Of a stretch of DNA of 64,000 nucleotides, positions 44,833 through 53,642 are shown piece after piece. The stretch comes from WVZH01 sp034430895 (lineage in GTDB: Bacteria; Chloroflexota; Anaerolineae; Anaerolineales; E44-bin32). A program made the position numbers and the translations under genes. Location: the NCBI GenBank assembly GCA_034430895.1, contig DAOUDW010000112.1, positions 1 to 64,000 of the forward strand. The letters are read 5' to 3'. Within the stretch, counting starts at the first letter, position 1; each line of letters starts with the position of its first letter. The notes below the pieces were generated by a model. It saw only the letters and a program-made list of their open reading frames with translations, was not told the DNA's origin and ran no database searches.

Positions 44833-47321
44833 AGTCTTCTAAGCGCACTCGCCGGCTTCGATTCTTGACAGCATTCATCCTGGTTTGCGTGGTGCTTGTT
44901 ATCATCTGGCTGATCTACGATCTTCCAACGCTGGATCGCATTTCACAAGCGCCGCAGCTGCCAAGTATTCGCATCACCGATCGCTATGGGCGGTTGCTGT
45001 ACGATTTGATTGCAGACGAAGGTGGGCGGCATATGCCTGTTTCCATCCAAGACATCCCCGTGGAGCTTATCAACGCAACCATCGCCACGGAAGATAGCAC
45101 TTTTTACGAGAATCCCGGCGTGGATTTGCGCGCCATCCTGCGCGCACTGTGGATCAATTTACAGGGAGGTGAGACTCTCTCCGGAGGAAGCACGATCACC
45201 CAGCAAGTAGCGCGAAATCTCTTGCTCGAGAGCGGAGAGCGAGAACAACGTACACTGCGGCGAAAATTGCGTGAAAGCCTCCTGGCCTGGCAATTGGCGC
45301 GCCACTTGAGCAAGGATGAAATCTTAACCTTATATCTCAACCACATGTATTACGGTGCCATGTCCTACGGCGTCGAGGCGGCCGCGCAGACGTATTTCGG
45401 CAAATCGGTGACCGATTTGGACCTGGCGGAAAGCGCGCTCCTGGCGGGATTACCGCAGGCACCCGCGCACTATAACCCGTTGACAGATCTGGACAAGGCA
45501 AAGAAACGCCAACAAGTGGTTCTTGAATTGATGGAAAAACAAGGCTACATCTCGGCCGAAGCGCGCGCGTTGGCGAGCAGAGAAAAACTCGTATTTGTGG
45601 CCAGTCCTTACCCCATCGAAGCACCTCATTTCGTGCTCATGATTCGAGATGAACTTGGAGAATGGGTCGCTGATGAAGTGCTTTATCGCGCAGGAGGGCT
45701 TACCGTTCGCACGACTCTGGATCTCGATTGGCAGCACCACGCGGAACGCATTATCCAAAGCCAGCTCAATGCACTTAATCAGGCGGATGCCGATTCACCT
45801 GGCGCGGGAATCGGGAACGCGGCACTCGTTGCTGTGGATCCTCAAACCGGCGAGATTCTGGCCATGGTTGGAAGCCCGGATTACTTCGATCCCACCACGT
45901 ACGGGGCGATTAATATGGCCTTGTCACCACGTCAGCCGGGCTCGGCTTTCAAACCACTGGTATACACCGCCGCCATGGATCCGGATGGCGAACAACCGCT
46001 TACTGCGGCCACCATGATTTTGGATGTGTATACTGCCTTCGTCACCCATGACGGCTATGCCTATGCACCATTAAATTTTGATCATCAGGAGCATGGTCCG
46101 GTTTCCCTGCGTCAGGCACTGGGCTCATCGCTAAACATCCCTGCAGTGCGTGTGCTGGATGAGGTGGGTTTGGAGCCCGTGATCGAGCTGGCGAGACAAC
46201 TTGGTATCACGACTTTCGGCGATCTCGATCACTATGATCTTTCACTTGCGTTGGGTGGCGGGGAGGTAAGGCTGCTCGAACTCACCGCGGCCTATGCTGC
46301 CTTTGCCAATGCCGGACAATTCGTATCACCGGTTGCCATCCTTTCCATCGAAGATTCACATGGCCGCAGTTACTATACCCCGAGTCCACTTGAAGCCCGT
46401 CAAGTCGTCGACCCGCGCGTGGCCTGGTTAATCACGGACATCCTCAGTGACGACGATGCCCGCTCCATTGGCTTCGGCTACAACAGTGTGCTGCAGGTCG
46501 GAAGGCAGGCCGCAGTAAAAACAGGCACAACCACGGACTTCCGCGACAACTGGACCATCGGTTTTCTGCCCGATCTCGCTGTTGGCGTTTGGGTGGGCAA
46601 CGCGGACAGTAAACCCATGTTCAACGTCACCGGATTGAGCGGCGCGGCACCGATCTGGCATCAATTCATACGCACGGTTACAAGCGGCGTGGCCGAAGAG
46701 GCTTTCGTTCAACCGGAGGGATTAATCCGCCAGGAAATTTGTGCCCTCTCCGGGTTATTGCCGAGTGAGGCCTGTACCTACCGACGCTTCGAATGGTTCA
46801 TTCCTGGCACGGAGCCTACTATGTGGGACAATCTCTACCACAGAGTCACACTCGATCGCCAATCGATGTGTCTTGCAGACGAGACGACCCCAGCGGATCG
46901 GTCTGTGGAGCGAGTCGTACTGGATCTGCCGCAGGAGGCTCATACCTGGGCGGCATCTGAAAATCTGTTACTTCTGGAAGATACACTCTGCGCACAAGCA
47001 CCTTCGGATTTTGGAACAGAGGACGCAATAGGACAATTATTGGTGCTCTCGCCCGATGCAAACACGGTGTATCGACTCTCCTCAAGTCAACCGATGGAAT
47101 CACAACGAATTCAAATCGAAGTCGGCAGCGATCTGGAATTGCTTCTGGTGGATCTCTGGCTGGATGGGACCCAACTCACTTCCTTTGACGGACCCCCCTA
47201 TCGCATCTGGTGGCCGCTTGAAGTTGGCGAACATGAACTCTGGGCGGAAGGCCTCACACAGGAAGGCGATATGATCCGCAGCGAGACGATTCGTTTTGGT
47301 GTGGAACCTGCGGAAGAATGA
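44829..47321 (+). CDS. Class A penicillin-binding protein (transglycosylase/transpeptidase)
   Basis: 830 residues. One N-terminal membrane anchor (about 12-32). The GT51 glycosyltransferase domain (about 60-240) has the catalytic Glu in ATEDSTFYENPGVD and the SGGSTITQQVARNL motif. The transpeptidase domain (about 320-620) has the active Ser in GSAFKPL, SSLN as the second motif and KTGTT as the third. A C-terminal region with a beta-sandwich (from about 740) resembles the BiPBP_C domain of PBP1C-type enzymes. It polymerises and cross-links peptidoglycan. It is convergent with the alpha-2-macroglobulin gene; PBP1C-type genes are known to be linked to bacterial macroglobulins. Confidence 0.92.
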   Translation: MKSSKRTRRLRFLTAFILVCVVLVIIWLIYDLPTLDRISQAPQLPSIRITDRYGRLLYDLIADEGGRHMPVSIQDIPVELINATIATEDSTFYENPGVDLRAILRALWINLQGGETLSGGSTITQQVARNLLLESGEREQRTLRRKLRESLLAWQLARHLSKDEILTLYLNHMYYGAMSYGVEAAAQTYFGKSVTDLDLAESALLAGLPQAPAHYNPLTDLDKAKKRQQVVLELMEKQGYISAEARALASREKLVFVASPYPIEAPHFVLMIRDELGEWVADEVLYRAGGLTVRTTLDLDWQHHAERIIQSQLNALNQADADSPGAGIGNAALVAVDPQTGEILAMVGSPDYFDPTTYGAINMALSPRQPGSAFKPLVYTAAMDPDGEQPLTAATMILDVYTAFVTHDGYAYAPLNFDHQEHGPVSLRQALGSSLNIPAVRVLDEVGLEPVIELARQLGITTFGDLDHYDLSLALGGGEVRLLELTAAYAAFANAGQFVSPVAILSIEDSHGRSYYTPSPLEARQVVDPRVAWLITDILSDDDARSIGFGYNSVLQVGRQAAVKTGTTTDFRDNWTIGFLPDLAVGVWVGNADSKPMFNVTGLSGAAPIWHQFIRTVTSGVAEEAFVQPEGLIRQEICALSGLLPSEACTYRRFEWFIPGTEPTMWDNLYHRVTLDRQSMCLADETTPADRSVERVVLDLPQEAHTWAASENLLLLEDTLCAQAPSDFGTEDAIGQLLVLSPDANTVYRLSSSQPMESQRIQIEVGSDLELLLVDLWLDGTQLTSFDGPPYRIWWPLEVGEHELWAEGLTQEGDMIRSETIRFGVEPAEE

Positions 47322-47377
47322 CTGAAATCCCCCCTGAGAACCACCGCAGTATACTTCAAAGAATTTACACAATAAAT

Positions 47378-47407
47378 AAGGAGACGTCTCGTTTGGACGT
47401 CTCCTTT
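47378..47407. terminator. Bidirectional terminator between the PBP and macroglobulin genes
   Basis: Eleven-base stem AAGGAGACGTC / GACGTCTCCTT with a seven-base loop. It is followed by TTTG on the plus strand and by a T/A-rich run on the minus strand, so it can end both convergent transcripts. Confidence 0.85.
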
Positions 47408-47420
47408 GTTGACCGGTCAT

Positions 47421-50400
47421 TTATTGGGTCACTTCGAACAACGAACCTTCGCCGCGTCCATAGACCTCCGGGAAGTAGAATTCCTGACCTGTGGGAGGAA
47501 TGACGTGATAGATACCCGGCATGGCCGCGCGCACGAGGTACACGTACTCATATACGCCGGCAGGGAGGTAATCGGCGGAGATCACAATTTTCTCATCCCG
47601 CAGCTCGACATGGTCGAAGTACCACCAACCCCATCCTGAAGTCTGCACATCATCGTAGTCATATCGCGGCGGGGCACTTTGTTGCGGGCTGGTGTTAAGC
47701 GATTGCGAGATCGCCTCCAAACCCGCCGGCAAGTGATCTTCGATGATCACGTAGTGCAAACTGTCCGGCACGATGATCGTCAGGCGCGTCAGGAAGTTTT
47801 CACCCTGCGGGATGGAGGTGATCGCTGTGTTGCGGTCATCGGGGTGGAAGTAGCTGCGATTTATGGTAATACCCTGGCTGAACGCCTGAACCTCTTCGAC
47901 AGGCATCGACAACGTCAGGTGAGACGTGTAGTAGAGATTTCCTGGTCCAGCGTTGCGGGCGATCGTCAGGCGGTTGACTTCATTGATATTCAAGTCTTCG
48001 AGCTGCACCAGGTAATCGGTGGTTGTGCGCATGGTCTCTGAATTGGCGACTCCCCCGCCAAGACTCTCCCCGTTCAGTGCGGTTTCAAAGAGGTAGTCGG
48101 GTTCCAGATCGCCGCTTACTCTGGCCCAGCGATTGAGTGCCAGCAGGGCCCAAACCGTTTCTTGTGTGCCGCGCCAGCGACCCTGGCTGCGGTTGGCCAT
48201 CAACCAGCGGACCGTGGATGCGTTTAGGGCATTGTCGGGATCGATACGCAGTATGGTGTCGAGGACGATGGCGGTTGTGCGCGTGTCTGTATTCCAATTC
48301 CAATAGTCCCTGCGGATCTCATTCCAATGGGTCCCGGTTGCGGACAACGCAGCTTCGCTGACGAAATCAGAGATCATTGTGTCCAAACGCGGATCGTCGT
48401 CGTCGATCATATACAATGTCTGTGCCAGGTACGCCTGTGCATAAAGATCCAGGGATTGCCGCGCGCCATACAATTTAACCGTCTGGCTTACTGCGGCTCG
48501 ATCCGCACTCGCGAGTACGTATAACAGATATGCCTGGCGGTTGAGCAGATACGTCGATTCAAAACTCTCGATGGGTTGGAGTTGTTCTTGAAGATAGAGA
48601 AGCGCATCTTCAAGCACGTTCGAGCTGATTTCATATCCGCTGGCATCCGCTTCGATCAAACCCTGTACGACATACGCGGTGGTTAACGGATTACTCTCCG
48701 TTGACGACCACCATCCCCAGCCTCCATCGGCATGCTGCTGATTGTAAAGGCGCTGCAGGGCAGAATTGACTTGCTCGTCCAGGTTGGCCTCCAGTTCAGG
48801 ATCGGAGATGCCAACCGCTTTGAGCGTGCGCATGGTAACCACATTGGGCAAGAACCGCGAAACGGTTTGCTCGGTGCACTCGTATTGAAAATGTTCGAGA
48901 TACGTCAATCCGTCCGCGAAACCCGCCGCGAGAGACGGCGTCAGACGGACGGTCACATAACCCTCGGTGATCTCGTAGTCCGGATAAACGGGCAGGCTTA
49001 TGGCTTCCGTGCGAGAGCCAGCTTCTGTCAGCTGGCCACCGGTCCCCACTGTCTCGGGAACCTCGTAGCTATAGACGGGGATACCCTGTCCATCCAGCGT
49101 TCCCAGTGTGGGCCGGCTCGCATCAGCGTAATCCGCACTTCTCGCAGTGAAGACCAGATCCACTCGCTCCGCATCGTCCTTGATGCGCACCTGCCATTCT
49201 ACGTACGCTTGTTCTCCATCGCGGATATAGACATAAGACCGGGCAGGTGACTCGATCTGCAATCCATCCGCTTCGAGAGACACTGCAGGTGCAACGGCCC
49301 GTCCCGTGTTGTTGTGCACGGCCATCCCTAGCGTCACTTCATCACCAGCCACAAAGAAGCGAGGCGTTTGCGGACGCACAAGCAGCGGCTTGGTGCTGAC
49401 GATATCGATAGTGTTTTCCCCCACACGGGTATCTTGCGTTATCGCGCGAGTATCCATTCGCCACGTTGTCAGATTATCCGGCAGCGTGACGGTAACGCTG
49501 GCTTCGCCGTTTTCATCTGTGATAACCTGGGCTTCCCAGAAAGCGGTATCTGGAAAATCCTCACGCACTTCGATGACCCCCAGGTCACCGCCACCCCCTC
49601 CGCCTCCTTTGGCATGTTCGACGATCTCTTCGTTATACGTATCAATACTCATGGTAAGCGGCATGGCAGTGAACACGGTAAGGCTGCGCGTGTCGTAAAA
49701 ATATTCGATTATAGGTGGTGAATTCGGATCCGCGAGGGCTAACAACGCCAGGTCCACGAGCGAAAAGGAAAGTTCCGCACGCGCCGGTTTCCCTTCATGA
49801 TCCGTCGCCACGACCGAATAAGTTACGCGGTCACCCGGGCCGGTTTCGGACTTATCCGGCGTAATCTCGATGTTTAGCGTTTGTTCGCGAGTATCGACGT
49901 TGATCTCTGTAAGCCCCATGCGATAATCCGGAAGCGGCGAGGTCTCATCCACACCTTTGATGAGCACAACGGATAGGTAGACGTTCGGGGCCATGTCGGC
50001 GGTGATGGGCAGCGCATAGATGGTGCTGTTTTGCTTCAATTCAACCACCTCCGCGCTGCGTACATGACCCCGCTCGACAGTCACCAGGGCATAGACCGAA
50101 CCCTGGAAAGGAGAAGTGATCAAGATCTCCGCCGTGTCGCCAGGGACATAGCTGTCGCTGTCGCTGATCAGCCGCAAGCTGTGGTCGTTCGTGCGGCGCC
50201 AGGAAATATAGCCGCTGCCCGAGACCCACTGATATGCGGAGGTGAGTGCTTCCGTTCCCCGGCTGTCCAATCCCGCGACTTTCACGCGGTACACCCCGCC
50301 CTTGGGAGGCACGAAGCTCACACTGGCACGGCCTTCGCCATCCGTGCCGGTCTCGATCGATCCCGTCACAGGGATCTCTTCGACCGATGACGTCCAGACC

Positions 50401-53393
50401 GAGCGTCCGAATTCATCGATCTCCTGGACGCTGTTCCATCGGCGTTCCACGATTTCGGCTGTGAGTGTTTGATCGGCAATTGGATCTCCGTACCAATCCA
50501 GCACGACAAGATCGAAGGTTTGCTCTTCATCCGCCCGACCGATGTGGCTTTGCGCTTTGGCGCCGATGTAGAATTCACTCCAATGTGCGAGCAGCTGCGC
50601 TCGGCTGCTGACAGCGTTGCCTGTTAAATCCGTCACTGTGGCTTCGAGTGTTAGACGCTGACTGAAACCCAATTCACTCAGATCAATGGGGAGCGTGATC
50701 TGCAGTTCTCCATTTTCATCAGTGACGCCTTCCCCCTCGGCGATGATCTCGCCCGAGCTGTAGGACTCGTAGTAGAGGAAATAGATGTCGCTCTCGAAAT
50801 CGAAAAATTGATAGCGACTGTATTCCCCGGACCCTCGGAACAAGTAGGGCGCGGCGTAAAGAATCCAATTGACCTCTGCGTTTGCAACCGCACCGCCGGA
50901 GTAAAAGGCAGTCTGGACCGTGGCTTCGAGAGTATCTCCATCGAGAAGGTGACTTTGCGTCGTGATGACGTCGACTTCGAATTCGGGTTTGCGATACTCG
51001 GCCACGCTGAATGATCTGGATCCGATCGTTTCTTCCTCCCCGGGAAAACGGACCTGAATCGTGTAATAGCCTAATGCAGCCTCGCTGTCCAAAGTCAGTT
51101 CACCCTCGAAGCTTCCGAAAGACGAAAGGGGTAGCGTATTCTCATAGACCGTCTCGTCGTAGTTGCTGATCGTTACCTCGATATTTTCTTCAGAGGGAAG
51201 ACTGTAATCGAGGTCATCGTTCATGCGGATGATGCCCTTGAAATACACTGCTTGGCCCGGACGGTAAAGGGGCCGATCGGTATAAATATAAATGGATGGC
51301 TGGTCGGGTTTTAAGTAGTAATTGGTGTAGATGCCGTAATCACCAGGATAGACATCGATGCCCATGTAGTTTTGTCCGAAGGCAAAGTGCCCGTTGCTTT
51401 GCGCGATATAAAAGCGTTCAATATAGCGTCCCTCGGGAACCGGGAGGTCGACCGTAGCCAAACCATCAACATCGGTCTTTGACGATCCGATCGGTCCGAG
51501 TGTTTCTTCATATTCATAGGCATTGATGAGTACATCTTCGATCGGCTCTCCGCTTTCGAGATCGGTCAACCACACCAGGGCATCCGACAGGGTGGTCTTA
51601 ATGGTCATATTGGCGGTAGCGACGATGAAAATACGAGCGTCGAGCCATTGCGATGTATAGGCAATGTCCTCAGATGTGATACCCAGGAAATACATACCGG
51701 GGGATAACGATTCACCTTCGCTATCTCGTAATTCGATCTTCTCGAGATTATATTCGTCACGCGGGCCTGTCATGGCCTCGGTCCAGGTGTTGATAACGCT
51801 GCCAGGAAACGGCCGGTAATCGATGGTTGATGTGCCGGCCGCTTTGAAATTGACAAGGTTTTTAACATCGATTGGATAAAGGGAGAACTGAACCGTATCC
51901 ACATTGGCGTAGCGCAAAAAAACATCGTGATCCCCCTGGGCGCGAAGAAGTGTGTATTCGCCGGGCATCTGCAGCCATGCCGACGGTTCTCTTGCTGCAG
52001 TGATGAAATTGACCGTCATGCCTTCGCGGATATAGTTGCCGTGCGGGTCGGCCATGCCGGAAAGAATCCGCACCTGGTAGGAAGTGGAGGGCTCCAATCC
52101 GAAGATCATCATCCTGCGGTTGTAATAGTTCCAGCTGAGTTCCCCTTCCGGGCGAGGCGTGATTACGACATGATTCTCGAGGGTATCCTGGTCCATCGGG
52201 GAGGCGAATTCGATCATAAAATGATCGGAAAAGTAATCTTGAACTTGCCCATTCGCCGGTGTAACGCGCACGATAGCCGGTGAAAAGACCGTATAGAATT
52301 GAAAAACGAAGCCTTCCTTTAACCTGCCTCCCTCGAGGGCTTCGGCGCTGTTGTCCAAGACCAGGCTGTAGCCTGTACCCAATTCCAACAGGCTGGTGGG
52401 TGTGAAGATCATTTCCAGGTTTTCTTCATCCCAATCAAATCGTCCTGCCACCTGGCGATAATCGTTGGCCATCATCAAAGAGAAGGCACTCTCCGTGCTG
52501 CTGCGATCCATCGGTTGACGGAACCTGACCGAGAAAGTTGCGTTCAGAGGCATATCGCTGTAATTATTCTGCGGGCGCGTGACCAGACCGGGAATAGCGA
52601 TGCTTTCTACAGTAGGCGCTTCCGTGGTGAATTGCCAAGAGACGCTTTGCGTTAACCTGCTTTCATCTGAACCAGAAACATCTTGCAAACCAGCAGGCAC
52701 ACTTACGGAGTAAGGTGTATTTCCAACGAGCGGTTCATCCGGGCGAAAGATGTAGGTCGATGTATTCAGCCATTCGCCCTGGCCCGCGACTTGGGGTGAA
52801 ATCGATAGCGGCTGCACCAGATCGGCCTGGTCTTCGGATGTCACCAGAGAGACCACGGGTCGATTGAACATCGCCGTTATTAAGCTGCTCGCTTCGACTC
52901 CCGTGGCGCCATCTACCGGAAACACCTGTGTGACTTGCAGGGTCGTGAGGGTACTGAAAAGGACACTGCGTTCGACAGCCAAGGAAACGCCTTCGGCGCT
53001 GGTCGCACCAGTCTCCACAATTGCCTCGTATGTCCCGTCGGGAAGCAAGTCCTCCGCCGGGTCGAAACGCAGGGTGCGTTCATCCGGCCAGGTGATCTGG
53101 CCTGCGATGGAATCGCCCTCGGGTCCGATCAATTCAAACGCGGAGGCCGTCACCTCGGTGTCCATGGCTTGGTCGAAGTAAATTACAAGGTCGGAATCGA
53201 GTGGGGTTTCCTCGCCCAGGGGAGGATCCTGCCCGATCACACTGGGGGAAAGGGGGTGACCATCGTCCACAAGTTCGACAGGCTCGGTCGGTATGCCTTC
53301 GGGTGATGTTGTTGTTTTCTTACCGCATCCGCCAGTGATTAACATTAACAGGACGAACACAACAAGAACCGATACCTTCCTATAGTTGTTCAT
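47421..53393 (-). CDS. Alpha-2-macroglobulin-family lipoprotein
   Basis: 1990 residues with GGGAGGAC upstream. Lipoprotein signal ending ITGGC, then an acidic linker. Residues about 45-480 hold several Big_5-like Ig domains (pattern 'P-x-G-x-x-x-x-x-x-S-x-x-I-x-F-x-x-P-M'). Macroglobulin domains follow, with YIYTDRPLYRPGQAVYFKG, then a Gly-rich stretch and VREDFPDTAFW. The thioester motif CTEQ is intact (C1506-Q1509), inside an alpha-alpha barrel domain. A receptor-binding-like domain closes the protein. Bacterial macroglobulins trap invading proteases covalently and are thought to guard the periplasm or cell surface when the wall is breached; the convergent PBP gene fits that. Confidence 0.92.
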   Translation of the reverse strand: MNNYRKVSVLVVFVLLMLITGGCGKKTTTSPEGIPTEPVELVDDGHPLSPSVIGQDPPLGEETPLDSDLVIYFDQAMDTEVTASAFELIGPEGDSIAGQITWPDERTLRFDPAEDLLPDGTYEAIVETGATSAEGVSLAVERSVLFSTLTTLQVTQVFPVDGATGVEASSLITAMFNRPVVSLVTSEDQADLVQPLSISPQVAGQGEWLNTSTYIFRPDEPLVGNTPYSVSVPAGLQDVSGSDESRLTQSVSWQFTTEAPTVESIAIPGLVTRPQNNYSDMPLNATFSVRFRQPMDRSSTESAFSLMMANDYRQVAGRFDWDEENLEMIFTPTSLLELGTGYSLVLDNSAEALEGGRLKEGFVFQFYTVFSPAIVRVTPANGQVQDYFSDHFMIEFASPMDQDTLENHVVITPRPEGELSWNYYNRRMMIFGLEPSTSYQVRILSGMADPHGNYIREGMTVNFITAAREPSAWLQMPGEYTLLRAQGDHDVFLRYANVDTVQFSLYPIDVKNLVNFKAAGTSTIDYRPFPGSVINTWTEAMTGPRDEYNLEKIELRDSEGESLSPGMYFLGITSEDIAYTSQWLDARIFIVATANMTIKTTLSDALVWLTDLESGEPIEDVLINAYEYEETLGPIGSSKTDVDGLATVDLPVPEGRYIERFYIAQSNGHFAFGQNYMGIDVYPGDYGIYTNYYLKPDQPSIYIYTDRPLYRPGQAVYFKGIIRMNDDLDYSLPSEENIEVTISNYDETVYENTLPLSSFGSFEGELTLDSEAALGYYTIQVRFPGEEETIGSRSFSVAEYRKPEFEVDVITTQSHLLDGDTLEATVQTAFYSGGAVANAEVNWILYAAPYLFRGSGEYSRYQFFDFESDIYFLYYESYSSGEIIAEGEGVTDENGELQITLPIDLSELGFSQRLTLEATVTDLTGNAVSSRAQLLAHWSEFYIGAKAQSHIGRADEEQTFDLVVLDWYGDPIADQTLTAEIVERRWNSVQEIDEFGRSVWTSSVEEIPVTGSIETGTDGEGRASVSFVPPKGGVYRVKVAGLDSRGTEALTSAYQWVSGSGYISWRRTNDHSLRLISDSDSYVPGDTAEILITSPFQGSVYALVTVERGHVRSAEVVELKQNSTIYALPITADMAPNVYLSVVLIKGVDETSPLPDYRMGLTEINVDTREQTLNIEITPDKSETGPGDRVTYSVVATDHEGKPARAELSFSLVDLALLALADPNSPPIIEYFYDTRSLTVFTAMPLTMSIDTYNEEIVEHAKGGGGGGGDLGVIEVREDFPDTAFWEAQVITDENGEASVTVTLPDNLTTWRMDTRAITQDTRVGENTIDIVSTKPLLVRPQTPRFFVAGDEVTLGMAVHNNTGRAVAPAVSLEADGLQIESPARSYVYIRDGEQAYVEWQVRIKDDAERVDLVFTARSADYADASRPTLGTLDGQGIPVYSYEVPETVGTGGQLTEAGSRTEAISLPVYPDYEITEGYVTVRLTPSLAAGFADGLTYLEHFQYECTEQTVSRFLPNVVTMRTLKAVGISDPELEANLDEQVNSALQRLYNQQHADGGWGWWSSTESNPLTTAYVVQGLIEADASGYEISSNVLEDALLYLQEQLQPIESFESTYLLNRQAYLLYVLASADRAAVSQTVKLYGARQSLDLYAQAYLAQTLYMIDDDDPRLDTMISDFVSEAALSATGTHWNEIRRDYWNWNTDTRTTAIVLDTILRIDPDNALNASTVRWLMANRSQGRWRGTQETVWALLALNRWARVSGDLEPDYLFETALNGESLGGGVANSETMRTTTDYLVQLEDLNINEVNRLTIARNAGPGNLYYTSHLTLSMPVEEVQAFSQGITINRSYFHPDDRNTAITSIPQGENFLTRLTIIVPDSLHYVIIEDHLPAGLEAISQSLNTSPQQSAPPRYDYDDVQTSGWGWWYFDHVELRDEKIVISADYLPAGVYEYVYLVRAAMPGIYHVIPPTGQEFYFPEVYGRGEGSLFEVTQ

Positions 53394-53568
53394 TTTGGAA
53401 CGTCCTCCCTCACTTTTGCGATTTCCTTCTACACGGAAGAGTCGCCTCGTATTGCCAATTGTTTGCTTCCGCTCGACGGCTAAAGTGTAGCATGTTTGAT
53501 GGCCAATCGAACAGACACAAACCTTATCGAAAGGCCATTCTCAGCTAGAAATAGTACTCTGCGGGGGG

Positions 53569-53607
53569 TTGACTCCCTAACACTCCTCTGGTATGGTGGT
53601 CAGACCA
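53569..53607 (+). promoter_or_regulatory. Promoter with overlapping GntR-type operator for the ubiquitin-like operon
   Basis: -35 TTGACT (53569-53574), 17-base spacer, -10 TATGGT (53592-53597). The perfect palindrome TGGTCAGACCA (53597-53607) starts on the last base of the -10 and covers the expected transcription start. It resembles the TGGTC-N-GACCA form bound by FadR-like GntR regulators. A looser outer pair, CTGGT (53588-53592) and ACCAG (53612-53616), is centred on nearly the same point. The first gene of the operon encodes a GntR domain. Confidence 0.75.
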
Positions 53608-53642
53608 GTCAACCAGTAGTTGCTCAATGGAAGGGCGGCAGC

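Noticed and set aside
53496..53642. N-terminal extension of the E1 gene by 49 residues
   Set aside because: It would include the promoter and operator, has no signal of conservation, and the ATG at 53643 has a strong ribosome site directly before the GntR domain.
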